A stretch of 63,486 nucleotides of DNA from Butyrivibrio hungatei (GTDB lineage Bacteria; Bacillota; Clostridia; Lachnospirales; Lachnospiraceae). This document shows positions 1 to 9,131 of the stretch, in pieces. The notes under the pieces were generated by a model. That model saw only the letters and a program-made list of their open reading frames with translations. It searched no databases and was not told the origin of the DNA. A program made the position numbers and the translations under genes. The stretch is taken from NCBI RefSeq assembly GCF_900101605.1, contig NZ_FMUR01000020.1, positions 1 through 63,486 on the forward strand, written 5' to 3'. How positions within the stretch are numbered: position 1 is the first letter of the stretch; each line of letters begins with the position of its first letter.

Positions 1-2
1 AT

Positions 3-239
3 CTATATGATATAGGAGATGGTCTTACACTCGTGAATATAGTTACGAAGAATGAAGCTGGTAAAACAAAAGCAGTTCATACGTATATAGGTTATGAAGG
101 GGACGGTTTTGTTTGCGTTGCTCATTCCGAAGGTCTTGATCAGCCGGGAGTCATTTATAGTTATTCAAGTCATGTCAGGATGCTTAATGCTAATCTTCCA
201 TATCTGCTTGATTGTTTCTGGTCTAACGTAAAACAATAA
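3..239 (+). CDS. C-terminal end of an unidentified protein, cut by window edge
   Basis: The reading frame is open to the left edge, so this is probably the last ~78 residues of a longer protein rather than a small gene starting at the GTG at 33. The residues seen (for example YDIGDGLTLVNIVTK and the ending DCFWSNVKQ) look like a folded globular C-terminus. I recognise no family and see no membrane segment. A short hairpin (CCGG with ATTG/CAAT arms, about 247-273) follows the stop and could be its terminator. Confidence 0.5.
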   Translation, partial: LYDIGDGLTLVNIVTKNEAGKTKAVHTYIGYEGDGFVCVAHSEGLDQPGVIYSYSSHVRMLNANLPYLLDCFWSNVKQ

Positions 240-291
240 ACAGAAACCGGGATTGGAGTTCAATTCCGGCTGAAATTATTTTGGTCATTGA

Positions 292-669
292 GTGGTAAAA
301 ACATTGGAAGTTATGAAGTATACTATGAGAAAAATAGCCGATCACGAGCCTTTATGTGAAGATATCGCAGGAAAAGGTTGTGGATTAAAAAAAGTAATAG
401 ATACCGTTGGCGGCAAGTGGAAAATAATGATACTATGCGTCATCGATAAAAATGAAGTTGTCAGATACGGCGAACTGAGCCGCTCTGTTCACGGCATCAC
501 CAATACAATGCTCGCCAATTCGCTAAAAGAGCTGGAAGCAGACGGACTTGTTGAGAGAAAGCAGTATGATGAAATGCCCGTAAGAGTTGAATATAATCTT
601 ACAGAAAAAACAAAAAGCCTCATCCCAATTCTTCTCCAATTAAAGAAGTGGGGCGAGGACAATCTGTGA
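292..669 (+). CDS. HxlR-family winged-helix transcriptional regulator
   Basis: A 125-residue protein with the HxlR/MarR-like winged helix. The signature GGKWKIMIL follows a Cys-containing N-terminus (CEDIAGKGCG), then YGELSRSVHGITNTML is the recognition-helix region and VEYNLTEKTKSLIPIL the wing and dimer helix. HxlR proteins are small cytosolic DNA-binding regulators, often redox- or aldehyde-responsive, usually divergent from an oxidoreductase gene they control. No such neighbour is visible, so the target is unknown. The GTG start is uncertain; ATGs at 313 and 325 would also give a complete HxlR domain. Confidence 0.85.
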   Translation: MVKTLEVMKYTMRKIADHEPLCEDIAGKGCGLKKVIDTVGGKWKIMILCVIDKNEVVRYGELSRSVHGITNTMLANSLKELEADGLVERKQYDEMPVRVEYNLTEKTKSLIPILLQLKKWGEDNL

Positions 670-690
670 CTTATTTTTTACTTATAACAT

Positions 691-1053
691 TTAGCTTACA
701 ATCCTGACTCCGAAAGGACACAGAGCAAGTCTTGCGATTTTAAAGAACTGTTTTCCGAAAGGAATTCCCACAATCGTGATGCACAAAACACATCCCATCA
801 CAAAATTAGCAACCGCAAGCTCCCATCCCGATGCCAAGAGCCAGATAACATTTAAAAAAAATGATGCTGCATTCCCTTCATCAACGATTCTTTTGCCAAA
901 AGGGTTAAGTGACATTGATGCCATCTTAAAGCACTGTATACCGACCGGTATTCCAAATATAGTTAAGCACCAAAGGAGTCCGGCCAGCAGCCAGCCTATC
1001 GCACTAAGCAAGCCTCCGCAAATAATCCATATAAGATTCCCTAAAAAATCCAT
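691..1053 (-). CDS. YccF-domain inner-membrane protein
   Basis: A 120-residue membrane protein made of two repeats of the YccF (DUF307) unit. Each has a hydrophobic helix followed by GIPxGxQxFKMAxxxLxPFGxRIV: first at about residues 33-56, then again at about 93-119. The duplicated pattern and length fit the family closely. Function is unknown. The ATG has a good ribosome-binding site (GAGAGGAG). It converges on the HxlR gene and does not look co-transcribed with the Nudix gene behind it, which has its own start signal. Confidence 0.85.
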   Translation of the reverse strand: MDFLGNLIWIICGGLLSAIGWLLAGLLWCLTIFGIPVGIQCFKMASMSLNPFGKRIVDEGNAASFFLNVIWLLASGWELAVANFVMGCVLCITIVGIPFGKQFFKIARLALCPFGVRIVS

Positions 1054-1089
1054 GTTGCTCCTCTCCCGTTCATAAACTCACAAAAAACT

Positions 1090-1494
1090 TTAATCCATAC
1101 CCTCTTTGATCATATCGATCAGCAGCTCATCGGCAGGGAGCCAGTCAACATCATCGAGTTCATCCTTAGCAAGCCACCTTGCAGCCTCAGCTTCCTTTAG
1201 TTCCAGTTCTCCCGATTCTACCTCTGCCCAGAAGCAGTCCATTGACAGATGAAAAGAAGGATAATCATACTCAATTGTTTTTATAAGATCTCCCACTACT
1301 ATTTTAGCGGTAAGTTCCTCTCTGATCTCGCGGACAAGTGCCTCCTGCGGTGTCTCGCCACTTTCAATCTTTCCGCCCGGAAACTCCCACCAGCCTTTGT
1401 ATTCGCCGTAGCCTCGCCGGGTGGCAAAGGCTTTTGTTTTATTATTGATATCATCGCAGATTATGGCAGCAACGACGTTTATTGTTTTTAGCAT
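1090..1494 (-). CDS. Nudix hydrolase, MutT-like (d)NTP pyrophosphohydrolase
   Basis: A 134-residue single-domain Nudix protein. The Nudix box runs GGKIESGE..., then REIREEL at about residues 42-62, carrying the metal-binding REUxEE core; the usual glycine after EE is replaced by Thr. The MutT-type N-terminus (NVVAAIICDD) and the length suggest an 8-oxo-dGTP or related (d)NTP diphosphatase. It lies 82 bp downstream of the NACHT gene on the same strand and could be the third cistron of the helicase-NACHT unit. It could equally be a housekeeping neighbour: it has its own AAAGGA ribosome site. Confidence 0.88.
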   Translation of the reverse strand: MLKTINVVAAIICDDINNKTKAFATRRGYGEYKGWWEFPGGKIESGETPQEALVREIREELTAKIVVGDLIKTIEYDYPSFHLSMDCFWAEVESGELELKEAEAARWLAKDELDDVDWLPADELLIDMIKEGMD

Positions 1495-1576
1495 ATCTAA
1501 TCCTTTTCTTTACAAAAATATGAAATAATCAATCTCTTACTCAACATATAATTCACAAACCGCACATCTTCATCCA

Positions 1577-4573
1577 CTACATTTGATCAAAAACTTTTGC
1601 TACTGTCATTTTGGGATTTCTATCAATTTTATATGTATCATAATTAATCTTATTACTAATTAACGATGATGGCATTTCATATTTTGAAATAGTAGGACCA
1701 TAAATGCATAATTCGTCAAGAAATGTAGCCTTTGAATAGTCAAATTCCCATGCGTCAGGCGATATAACCACCATCTTTTTCATCTTTTCCATATTGCAAA
1801 AACCGTCAAATAGTAATTCTGAATTTTTTCCTAATAAAGCTAATGTCAACTCGCTACAATTATCAAGAAATTTTATACCCATCCCAGAAATATATTCCTC
1901 TACTTTTGATGACACTACTCTACATTTTTTTATTCCGAAAATATTTTCATAATCGTTCAAATAATATATGTCCACGTGCGAATTATTGTTCCATATAGAT
2001 AATTCTTTCAACTTCTTAAAATTCTTCAATATTGTTGGTTCGACAAAATTCCCCTCTATCTCCAATTCTTCTATAGAATCAGCTAAAACGCTTGGTATAT
2101 GAGAACTTGAATCAACACTATTTTTAACAGAATTACTTCTAAACTCCATATAGCCTGTATAATCTATAATTCTCATTCTACTTATATTTAATGAAAGCAA
2201 TTTTTCTATTTCATTCTGAGGCATCATATTGATTATTCTCAAAATCTCATAAGGAATAGTAAATATCTTTTCTTTTTTTGCTGTCCTTTCAATATATAAC
2301 CAAACTTTTTCTGAAACTCTATATTTTTTTAAAACCTCCTCTGGAAACATAGAAATAAAGTCAGCAACAATTCTAAATTCATCATTAACTTCAGCAGTAT
2401 CCAAATACACCAATGCTTCATTTAATGCCTTTATTGTCCCAATACGTTTCAACACAGCCAAACAATGCCATCTTTCCATTACATTATATGAAACTTTATG
2501 CTTTAAATAATTAACTGCAATTTCTCCAGCACTAGCAATCTGTTCTATCATATTAGCCCCAGGAGGAATCACTCTTGCTATTTCATTTTTCATCTCTTCT
2601 CGTACTGCAGGATCCACTTCAACTGCACCATCAAGGTATTCCAGTGCAAGAAAAGTGTACCTTTCATCCTCAGCACTTTTTCTCTTTTTTAATGCAGTTG
2701 TAATAATATCACTTGCTGTTCTTATATTAGCAAATCCTATAGCTATACATATTGTCTCTTTCCAATTATCATCTCCTATTTTATCTTTTAAATATCCCCA
2801 CTCCTCCTGCCTACTAATTTCAAAAGAACACAAATACTCTTGAAAACTTCTATGAACAAAGGAAATTCTATTATACTCAGGCTCCTGTATTACCCCTGCC
2901 CGTTCTAATATATACTCCAAGAATATGTCAGCTTTTATTTTTGTAATATTCATATCACTCATAGTTGTTCGTAAAAGTCTTATAGCAAGTGACTTCTCAA
3001 TTTCAGCCTCATTGTTGCGCATCATGTGAAGCGCCAGTTTTGACAATATAATCTTTTTTGTTTCATATGATAGTTCAATGCCCCTATCATCAATTTTCTG
3101 TTCAGTATTCCTGCTTTCAATTAGCATTTTGCAACATGCTTCATATAAATCGCGTTTATTTTTTGGAATTGACATCCCTGAATTATAATGAAGCGCCGAG
3201 ATCATGGCACACAATAATGGGTTAGAAGCTAATCTCCTTAAAGAATCATTATTCTTAAGCAATTCCATCAAATTATTAATTGATGCAACAATAACGTCTT
3301 TAGTTTGACCAAGTTTTTCAATTAGCACTGCTTCATGCCAATATTTAATAAACTCTTCCATCTTGCTTTGCTTCAATGGAAGCATCTTTACCTCAATGAT
3401 ATCCTCTATTTCTGGCCTGTCTTTGATCTGTGGTCTAGATGTGAAAATTTTATGACAACGATTTTGTGAATCCAACTCAGATATCCATTTAAATACATCC
3501 AACCTTTTTTCAGCTGCTATCTCATCAAATCCATCTATCAAAAACAACAATTGTCCATTTTCTAGCTTATCTTCTAACCACCCCTCCGGAATGTTATATG
3601 TTGAATTTGGCATTATTTTTTTTATGCATTCAGGAAGCTTAAGATTACTTGTATCATGTTTTCTTAACTCCACAACTATTGGAACAACACCACTGCTTAT
3701 ACCACTTAATGATTCTCCATTAGCTATTCGAGTCGCAATCCAATACAAACATGTAGTCTTTCCAGAACCAGCTTCCCCTGAAATCCATATATTTTTTCTT
3801 TCAACAAAAATTTCAGATAAATCAGCAATTGTATTTGTATCATTATTTTCTGAAACCTCCAATTGCACGTATGCCGTTGATAAAGAATATGTCTTCATTT
3901 TACTATTGCTAATATCTGCACCAAACAAATGAATCTGGCAAAAAGAATTATTCACACAATTTCTATACTGTCTTTCAAAATTTTTATATTTATCAGGTAG
4001 GTTTTCAATTCTCTCATCTATATTTTTCAACTTTTTCAATACTTCATTCAATGCTTCTTTTGATTCCTCAACTTTTGCCATAATATAGTCATCTCGGTCG
4101 CCAGAAAAAGCAGGTAGTTTATTAAAATCTTCAATTATAACCTTCGAAACATAAGATATAAGCATGTTATAATAGTCAATTTCATCTGAGGAAAACCCTT
4201 CAATAGTACTTTCTCCTTTAGATAAAATATATCGTTCAAGCCTACCAGAATCTCTTTGTATATTAACCAGTAATGAAGAATCAAAGTCCGTACATTCAAG
4301 CGTTTTTTCAACAGCTTCCTTGACTAAGTCTTTGCTCTCCGTTGAAAGCCTTGATTTATCTAAAATATCTTCGCATTCTTTCGTAATTCTATCTCCCACA
4401 CTCTCAAACGATCTACTAAATTCTTTTTGTTCAAGCCAATCCAACCCCAACTGCTTTCCGTATTCCAAAATATCCATACCAATAGACATTTTTCTCGAAC
4501 CATCATATTTAGCTTTCAATAATATTTTTATAACCAGCATTCCCAACTCTATCATTTTTGCATTAGCCACCAT
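1577..4573 (-). CDS. NACHT-domain STAND NTPase, bacterial NLR-like
   Basis: A 998-residue protein. Residues 1-230 are helical with a possible coiled coil (SKEALNEVLKKLKNIDERIE). The NACHT ATPase starts near 260: Walker A GEAGSGKTT, Walker B with acidic tail LLFLIDGFDEI near 345, then the sensor segment TSRPQIKDRPEIEDI. A NACHT-associated helical region follows (NPLLCAMISALHY; FVHRSFQEYL). The last ~400 residues are HEAT-like, then degenerate leucine-rich repeats (IEELEIEGNF, KLKELSIWNNN). Bacterial NACHT proteins of this layout (bNACHT) sense phage infection; the repeats would be the sensor. No nuclease or TIR effector is obvious at the N-terminus. It lies 47 bp downstream of the helicase, and is more AT-rich than its surroundings, consistent with transfer. 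Confidence 0.85.
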   Translation of the reverse strand: MVANAKMIELGMLVIKILLKAKYDGSRKMSIGMDILEYGKQLGLDWLEQKEFSRSFESVGDRITKECEDILDKSRLSTESKDLVKEAVEKTLECTDFDSSLLVNIQRDSGRLERYILSKGESTIEGFSSDEIDYYNMLISYVSKVIIEDFNKLPAFSGDRDDYIMAKVEESKEALNEVLKKLKNIDERIENLPDKYKNFERQYRNCVNNSFCQIHLFGADISNSKMKTYSLSTAYVQLEVSENNDTNTIADLSEIFVERKNIWISGEAGSGKTTCLYWIATRIANGESLSGISSGVVPIVVELRKHDTSNLKLPECIKKIMPNSTYNIPEGWLEDKLENGQLLFLIDGFDEIAAEKRLDVFKWISELDSQNRCHKIFTSRPQIKDRPEIEDIIEVKMLPLKQSKMEEFIKYWHEAVLIEKLGQTKDVIVASINNLMELLKNNDSLRRLASNPLLCAMISALHYNSGMSIPKNKRDLYEACCKMLIESRNTEQKIDDRGIELSYETKKIILSKLALHMMRNNEAEIEKSLAIRLLRTTMSDMNITKIKADIFLEYILERAGVIQEPEYNRISFVHRSFQEYLCSFEISRQEEWGYLKDKIGDDNWKETICIAIGFANIRTASDIITTALKKRKSAEDERYTFLALEYLDGAVEVDPAVREEMKNEIARVIPPGANMIEQIASAGEIAVNYLKHKVSYNVMERWHCLAVLKRIGTIKALNEALVYLDTAEVNDEFRIVADFISMFPEEVLKKYRVSEKVWLYIERTAKKEKIFTIPYEILRIINMMPQNEIEKLLSLNISRMRIIDYTGYMEFRSNSVKNSVDSSSHIPSVLADSIEELEIEGNFVEPTILKNFKKLKELSIWNNNSHVDIYYLNDYENIFGIKKCRVVSSKVEEYISGMGIKFLDNCSELTLALLGKNSELLFDGFCNMEKMKKMVVISPDAWEFDYSKATFLDELCIYGPTISKYEMPSSLISNKINYDTYKIDRNPKMTVAKVFDQM

Positions 4574-4620
4574 CTTTCAGCTTATCCTCCCAAATAAAAA
4601 TATTGCTATCAAGCTCTCTA

Positions 4621-7419
4621 TTACTCAGCTACACCAAAATCATACTGTAAGTATTCCGGTAATTCTTTTTCCATACCTATATCATAAAGATAGGTGATAT
4701 TTGTCTTGCCTGTAGTCTTATCAACCTTCTCCTGTCTTCTTTCATTAGAGAAAGTTCCTGTTCCAACATAGGTATAAGGTAGTCTCACTCCATGTTCTTC
4801 CGATACTTTTCTAATAAATAAATGCGCATACTTTGACAAACGCAATGATTGAAGATCTGCTGCCGAAATATTATTCTCACATTCCCATTGGAAAAGATTG
4901 TCTTCTAAAAACTTATCTTTATAATTCAATCTCTCTTCCAAAGATGCATCCTTTTTTAGAGAAGCAAAAATAATAACTTCGTCTCCATAAAAATATGTGC
5001 CTTTTTGATTATGATCGGGATCCTTAAGCATCTTTAGCTGTACTTGATCCATTCTATAGTTATTCCAAAGTACAAATTTCTCGTGATACATGTACTCTGA
5101 ATCATATCTGACAAGTCCATATTCAAGAAGATCATCCAGATACTCACGAAGCTGATCATCCATTTCAACATTAAGGCTGAGCATATCTTCTTTTCTTATC
5201 ACCGCTTTTTTCTTTATCATAAATTTTATTGCGTGCTCGATTTCTTCAACCTTATAGCTTTCTTTGTCACTTTCAAAAAACTCATATATCTGTTTTTCTT
5301 TCAAAGCTTCATCCATAAGAAGTTTTATTATTTCATACTCATGTCTTCGAACCAAAGGAAGAAGCGACGACACATATTTAATAAAATCTGTCTGCGCATC
5401 CGTAAACAACGGAAGATTCTCCTCACCTATTCCCTTAAGAAAGCTATAGTAACATCCCGTTTTCTTATTACTGATCTTCGAACTAAAAAATCTCATAAGA
5501 TCCGGCGCGCAATCATTATTGAGATAATCCATATGTTTGGGATAAAACTCACTATTGCTATACTTCTTGAAGTTATAATAGTCCTGTTTCAGATAATTGA
5601 TACCATTAAAATTCTCATTATCAATATACTTGATAATTTCTTGTTGGCTCTCCTCATCAAAATGCACCTTAACTCCATATTCCGAAAGCCCAAGTGCTTT
5701 GAAATCATCTTTTACCAAGCTCTGCATCAAACGCTTTTCAAGAATAAAATTCTTTGCCAAACTCCCCAGTGCAAACGCCACCTGTACACTTCTCTTATAA
5801 CTGTTCCCAATAAAATCAAGGACTGTAACATATGATTTTCCTTCATATTTTCTAAGTCCTCTACCAAGTTGCTGAATAAATATTGTTGAACTTTCAGTTG
5901 GGCGCAAGAAAAGAACCATATTTACTCCGGGGATATCTACACCTTCATTCAATATGTCAACCGTACAAATAATTTCTAATTCTTTACTATCATCTTGAAG
6001 ATCATCATAAGCACTCTTTCTTTCAGTCACAGTATTTTTCCCTGTCAAATATGCAGTATGATAATACTCTCCCAATTCTTCCGCCATCATTCTGGCATGC
6101 GTTATATTTTTACAAAAGGCCAATACTTTCAATTTACCTTCAGGCCTATATTCCTCTATTCTGTCTTTAATAAAATCACAATGATCAGTCGACGCAAGCT
6201 GCGCAATAAGTTTCCTTTCCTTATCTTTTGATAAGCCATAATCCACAAGACTATCTCTTATACCATAATATCTAAAGGGTACAACAAGATCGTTTATTAT
6301 TGCATCACGAAGTCTGAGCTCATAAGGAACGTTAGAATCAAACAATTCAAAAACATCCTCATTATCCATTCGCTCAGGAGTCGCAGTAAGTCCTACTAAA
6401 AACTCCGGCTCAAAATACTCAATAATCTTCTTATATGAATCAGCAGTGGCGTGATGACATTCATCAAGAATAATATAATCAAAATCATCTTTTCCAAATA
6501 ATTCTAAAGACCTACTTAGAATAATATTTCCGGCAAAAAGAAAATCTGCATCAAGTTCATGCGAAGATTGATTATATATACCATAACTCCGCTCCGCGCC
6601 AAACACTTCCTGAAATGTTTCCATAGACTTTTGCATAATTGAACCTTCATGGACAACATACAAAAGTCTCTTGGGATCAAAATTTCTGGCATCAAAGGCT
6701 GCAAGAAACGTTTTTCCCGAACCGGCTGCCGCAACAACAAGAGCTCTCTTCTTTCCCATTGTTCTATATCTATTTAGCTCTTTTAGTGCTTTATGTTGCA
6801 TATAATTTGGACGTACATTCTCAACCTTCTGTCCATAGTCCATATCCCAACATTCTATTGCAAAATCTATTCTTTTCTTGTACTTATTTATAAGTTCCCT
6901 ATCTAGACTGAATGTCCTGCTCCATTTATCATCAAATTCTTTTTTCATCTCAAGGAAAACGCCGGAATCACGATTTTTTATTACCGCCAAATCCCATTCA
7001 ACATTTTTCTTGAGCGCATATCTGGTTATATTTGATGATCCGACAATAAGTTCTGCTCTATCAGCAAATTCAAAATAGTATCCTTTAGAATGATAGCCTA
7101 TAACAGAATAGTTGTTGTCATGAAAACTCTCATAATCAAGGTGGCATTCAAACCTATCATATTCTTCTTGTAGATGGAGAAATTTTTGAAGAGACTCAAC
7201 ATCAGTAAAATTCTGATATGTAGAAGTTATTATTTTTCCTTGACATCCACGCTGTAATGCAGACTCAATATCCTTAATAATTAAAACAAGACCGGCCTTT
7301 TTTATAAAACTGACCGAAAAGCAAAACAAATCACAGCGTCTCAAATTATCTTTAATACGCTCAAGAAATGTCTGCTCTGTGTAATTGGTAAAAAACAAGT
7401 TATCATCCATATTTGCCAT
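4621..7419 (-). CDS. PLD-nuclease/SF2 helicase with DUF3427-type C-terminus
   Basis: A 932-residue multidomain enzyme. Residues 1-190 form a phospholipase-D-like nuclease domain (HSKGYYFE...GSSNIT near 108-130). An SF2 ResIII helicase follows: Walker A AAAGSGKT near 228, DECHH box near 316, LTATPERMD, and motif VI QLGRGLRKYEGK. The C-terminal ~350 residues match the DUF3427 region seen in this architecture (the final part contains YLYDIGMEKE-type signatures). Such proteins are DNA translocases/nucleases of presumed defence function; the exact substrate is unknown. It starts at an ATG with AGAGG five bases upstream and is the first gene of a minus-strand pair with the NACHT protein. Confidence 0.88.
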   Translation of the reverse strand: MANMDDNLFFTNYTEQTFLERIKDNLRRCDLFCFSVSFIKKAGLVLIIKDIESALQRGCQGKIITSTYQNFTDVESLQKFLHLQEEYDRFECHLDYESFHDNNYSVIGYHSKGYYFEFADRAELIVGSSNITRYALKKNVEWDLAVIKNRDSGVFLEMKKEFDDKWSRTFSLDRELINKYKKRIDFAIECWDMDYGQKVENVRPNYMQHKALKELNRYRTMGKKRALVVAAAGSGKTFLAAFDARNFDPKRLLYVVHEGSIMQKSMETFQEVFGAERSYGIYNQSSHELDADFLFAGNIILSRSLELFGKDDFDYIILDECHHATADSYKKIIEYFEPEFLVGLTATPERMDNEDVFELFDSNVPYELRLRDAIINDLVVPFRYYGIRDSLVDYGLSKDKERKLIAQLASTDHCDFIKDRIEEYRPEGKLKVLAFCKNITHARMMAEELGEYYHTAYLTGKNTVTERKSAYDDLQDDSKELEIICTVDILNEGVDIPGVNMVLFLRPTESSTIFIQQLGRGLRKYEGKSYVTVLDFIGNSYKRSVQVAFALGSLAKNFILEKRLMQSLVKDDFKALGLSEYGVKVHFDEESQQEIIKYIDNENFNGINYLKQDYYNFKKYSNSEFYPKHMDYLNNDCAPDLMRFFSSKISNKKTGCYYSFLKGIGEENLPLFTDAQTDFIKYVSSLLPLVRRHEYEIIKLLMDEALKEKQIYEFFESDKESYKVEEIEHAIKFMIKKKAVIRKEDMLSLNVEMDDQLREYLDDLLEYGLVRYDSEYMYHEKFVLWNNYRMDQVQLKMLKDPDHNQKGTYFYGDEVIIFASLKKDASLEERLNYKDKFLEDNLFQWECENNISAADLQSLRLSKYAHLFIRKVSEEHGVRLPYTYVGTGTFSNERRQEKVDKTTGKTNITYLYDIGMEKELPEYLQYDFGVAE

Positions 7420-7669
7420 AATGACCTCTTCGGATAATTTTTTTGCCTCTTAAGAATTATACTACAAAAGCCGCATCAGATCAGTAGCCATAGTCTCTAT
7501 TTACCATTTAGCAAATCGTAAAATAAAGCCTCCTTGTTCTTTTGCTTATGAACACGATTATAGTCTTCCCTAGGGGGGAACAACTATATAACACCTACAC
7601 TGATTGCCCAATTTGATAATTTTTCCCTTTTAGATTAATATATTATTAATATATTTGGAGGCATTGCTT

Positions 7670-7957
7670 ATGAAAAAAAAGACAAAAAAGGTAGTGATAG
7701 CCACATCAGTAAGTGTCGCTAGCATGGTACTTAACGCCGCTTGCGCTTATGGTCCACCGCAATATTATGAAGATGCTGATACCTACAGCTCATATGAATC
7801 ATCTGTTGTTGATGAAGAATCATCTATTGATAATGCAACCGCTGACACTTCAGAAGCACCTGAATCCGCTGAACCGACTGATGATGCGCAAGACAAGAAT
7901 CCTGATATTGATTTTGAAAAAGGACCTGTAGTATACGGACCGCCTAAGGCAAAGTAA
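7670..7957 (+). CDS. Small exported peptide with twin YGPP motifs, candidate radical-SAM substrate
   Basis: A 95-residue protein with a basic, hydrophobic N-terminus (KKKTKKVVIATSVSVASMV) ending in LNAAC, which resembles a signal peptide with an imperfect lipobox. The Cys is followed at once by AYGPPQYY. The middle is acidic, Ser/Asp/Glu-rich and disordered, and the last residues are VVYGPPKAK, so the YGPP motif occurs at both ends of the mature chain. I chose the ATG because GGAGG lies eight bases upstream; an upstream TTG overlaps that site. It sits 30 bp ahead of a radical SAM/SPASM gene, as radical-SAM-associated small lipoproteins do in Bacteroidetes. Being modified by that enzyme is inference. 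Confidence 0.7.
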   Translation: MKKKTKKVVIATSVSVASMVLNAACAYGPPQYYEDADTYSSYESSVVDEESSIDNATADTSEAPESAEPTDDAQDKNPDIDFEKGPVVYGPPKAK

Positions 7958-7987
7958 TAACCATTTGATAGTATTAGGAAATCTGAT

Positions 7988-9073
7988 ATGAATAAAAATA
8001 AAATGAAGCTGTCACACCTTGATCTTCAGTATGACGTGAGAAAAAAGTTTTTTAAAAAGCCCGTTCTCAAACAGCTTTTCTTTGAACTTACTCTCAACTG
8101 CAACGAACACTGCTGGCACTGTGGCTCAAGATGTGGTGATATAAAAGCAGAGGAAATGAATCCTCAGGAATGGAAAAATATCCTTGATCAGTTAAAAGAG
8201 GACTTTAAAGACCGACTTCCGCAAATAAATGTTACAGGCGGAGAGCCTCTTTTATACCATGGTTTTGAAGAAGTTATGGGTTATGCCCACTCACTTGGTT
8301 TTAAGTGGGGAATGACTTCCAACGCGGTTCTTATCACTCCCGAAGTTGCCAAGATGCTTCAAAGATGCGGCATGAACACCATATCTGTCAGTATCGACGG
8401 ACTCCCCGAAACGCATGATAAGATAAGGGGACTTGACGGTGCGTATAAAAGAGCTATGGAAGGTATTCAGAACCTCATAGATCTTGATTGCTTTGATGAG
8501 ATCATGGTGACAACCGTCGTTAATCACCAAACTATATGCGAATTAGAGCCTCTTTACGAAATAATGTCCGATATAGATATCGACAGCTGGCGTATCATGG
8601 GCATTGAGCCTATCGGTAGAGCACTTGATCATCCCGAGCTTCTTCTTACCGCTGATGATCAACGAAATCTTCTGAACTTTATCCGTGATAAAAGAGCCGA
8701 TAACGAGCCAGTGACCTACGGTTGCTGCCACTACTTAGGCCTTGAATACGAAAGAGAAGTAAGGGACTGGTACTTCTTTTGCATGGCAGGCATTACTGTT
8801 GCCAGCATAACTGTGACAGGTGACGTTTACGGTTGTCTTGATATAGACAGAACACAGCCCGGTATAATTCAGGGCAACATACATGACAGGCGTTTCTCCG
8901 ACATCTGGGAAAACGAGTTCAAAGTTTTTCGTTATGACAGATCCGGCGATAACGAGAAATGTGCAAACTGCTCAAGCAACAAGTATTGTATGGGCGGAGC
9001 TTTCCATACATGGGACTATGTAAACAATACACAGCGCCTATGTCTTATGGATTCACTTGAAAAAAACACATAA
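7988..9073 (+). CDS. Radical SAM/SPASM peptide-modifying enzyme
   Basis: A 361-residue enzyme. The radical SAM core opens with CNEHCWHC near residue 37 (CxxxCxxC, the [4Fe-4S]/SAM site) followed by NVTGGEPLL. The C-terminal SPASM region has seven or so cysteines, from FCMAGI near 260, through GDVYGCLDI, to CANCSSNKYC and the final RLC, enough for auxiliary Fe-S clusters. SPASM enzymes typically install cross-links or other changes in ribosomally made peptides. The upstream YGPP protein is the obvious candidate substrate. No transporter or peptidase is present, and a strong terminator follows, so this is a two-gene unit. Confidence 0.88.
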   Translation: MNKNKMKLSHLDLQYDVRKKFFKKPVLKQLFFELTLNCNEHCWHCGSRCGDIKAEEMNPQEWKNILDQLKEDFKDRLPQINVTGGEPLLYHGFEEVMGYAHSLGFKWGMTSNAVLITPEVAKMLQRCGMNTISVSIDGLPETHDKIRGLDGAYKRAMEGIQNLIDLDCFDEIMVTTVVNHQTICELEPLYEIMSDIDIDSWRIMGIEPIGRALDHPELLLTADDQRNLLNFIRDKRADNEPVTYGCCHYLGLEYEREVRDWYFFCMAGITVASITVTGDVYGCLDIDRTQPGIIQGNIHDRRFSDIWENEFKVFRYDRSGDNEKCANCSSNKYCMGGAFHTWDYVNNTQRLCLMDSLEKNT

Positions 9074-9075
9074 AA

Positions 9076-9120
9076 TACACCCCGAACGCTGCTCTCTCCT
9101 ACAGCATCCGGGGTGCATTT
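9076..9120. terminator. Bidirectional intrinsic terminator
   Basis: The arms CACCCCG and CGGGGTG enclose a GCTG/CAGC inner stem, with a T-run on the plus side and A-run on the other. It lies between convergent genes and would serve both the radical SAM gene and the secreted Cys-motif gene. Confidence 0.85.
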
Positions 9121-9131
9121 TCTATAAAACC

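Noticed and set aside
5233..5835. 200-residue plus-strand ORF
   Set aside because: Entirely antisense to the helicase gene, with no start signal and biased Ile/Leu/Phe composition.
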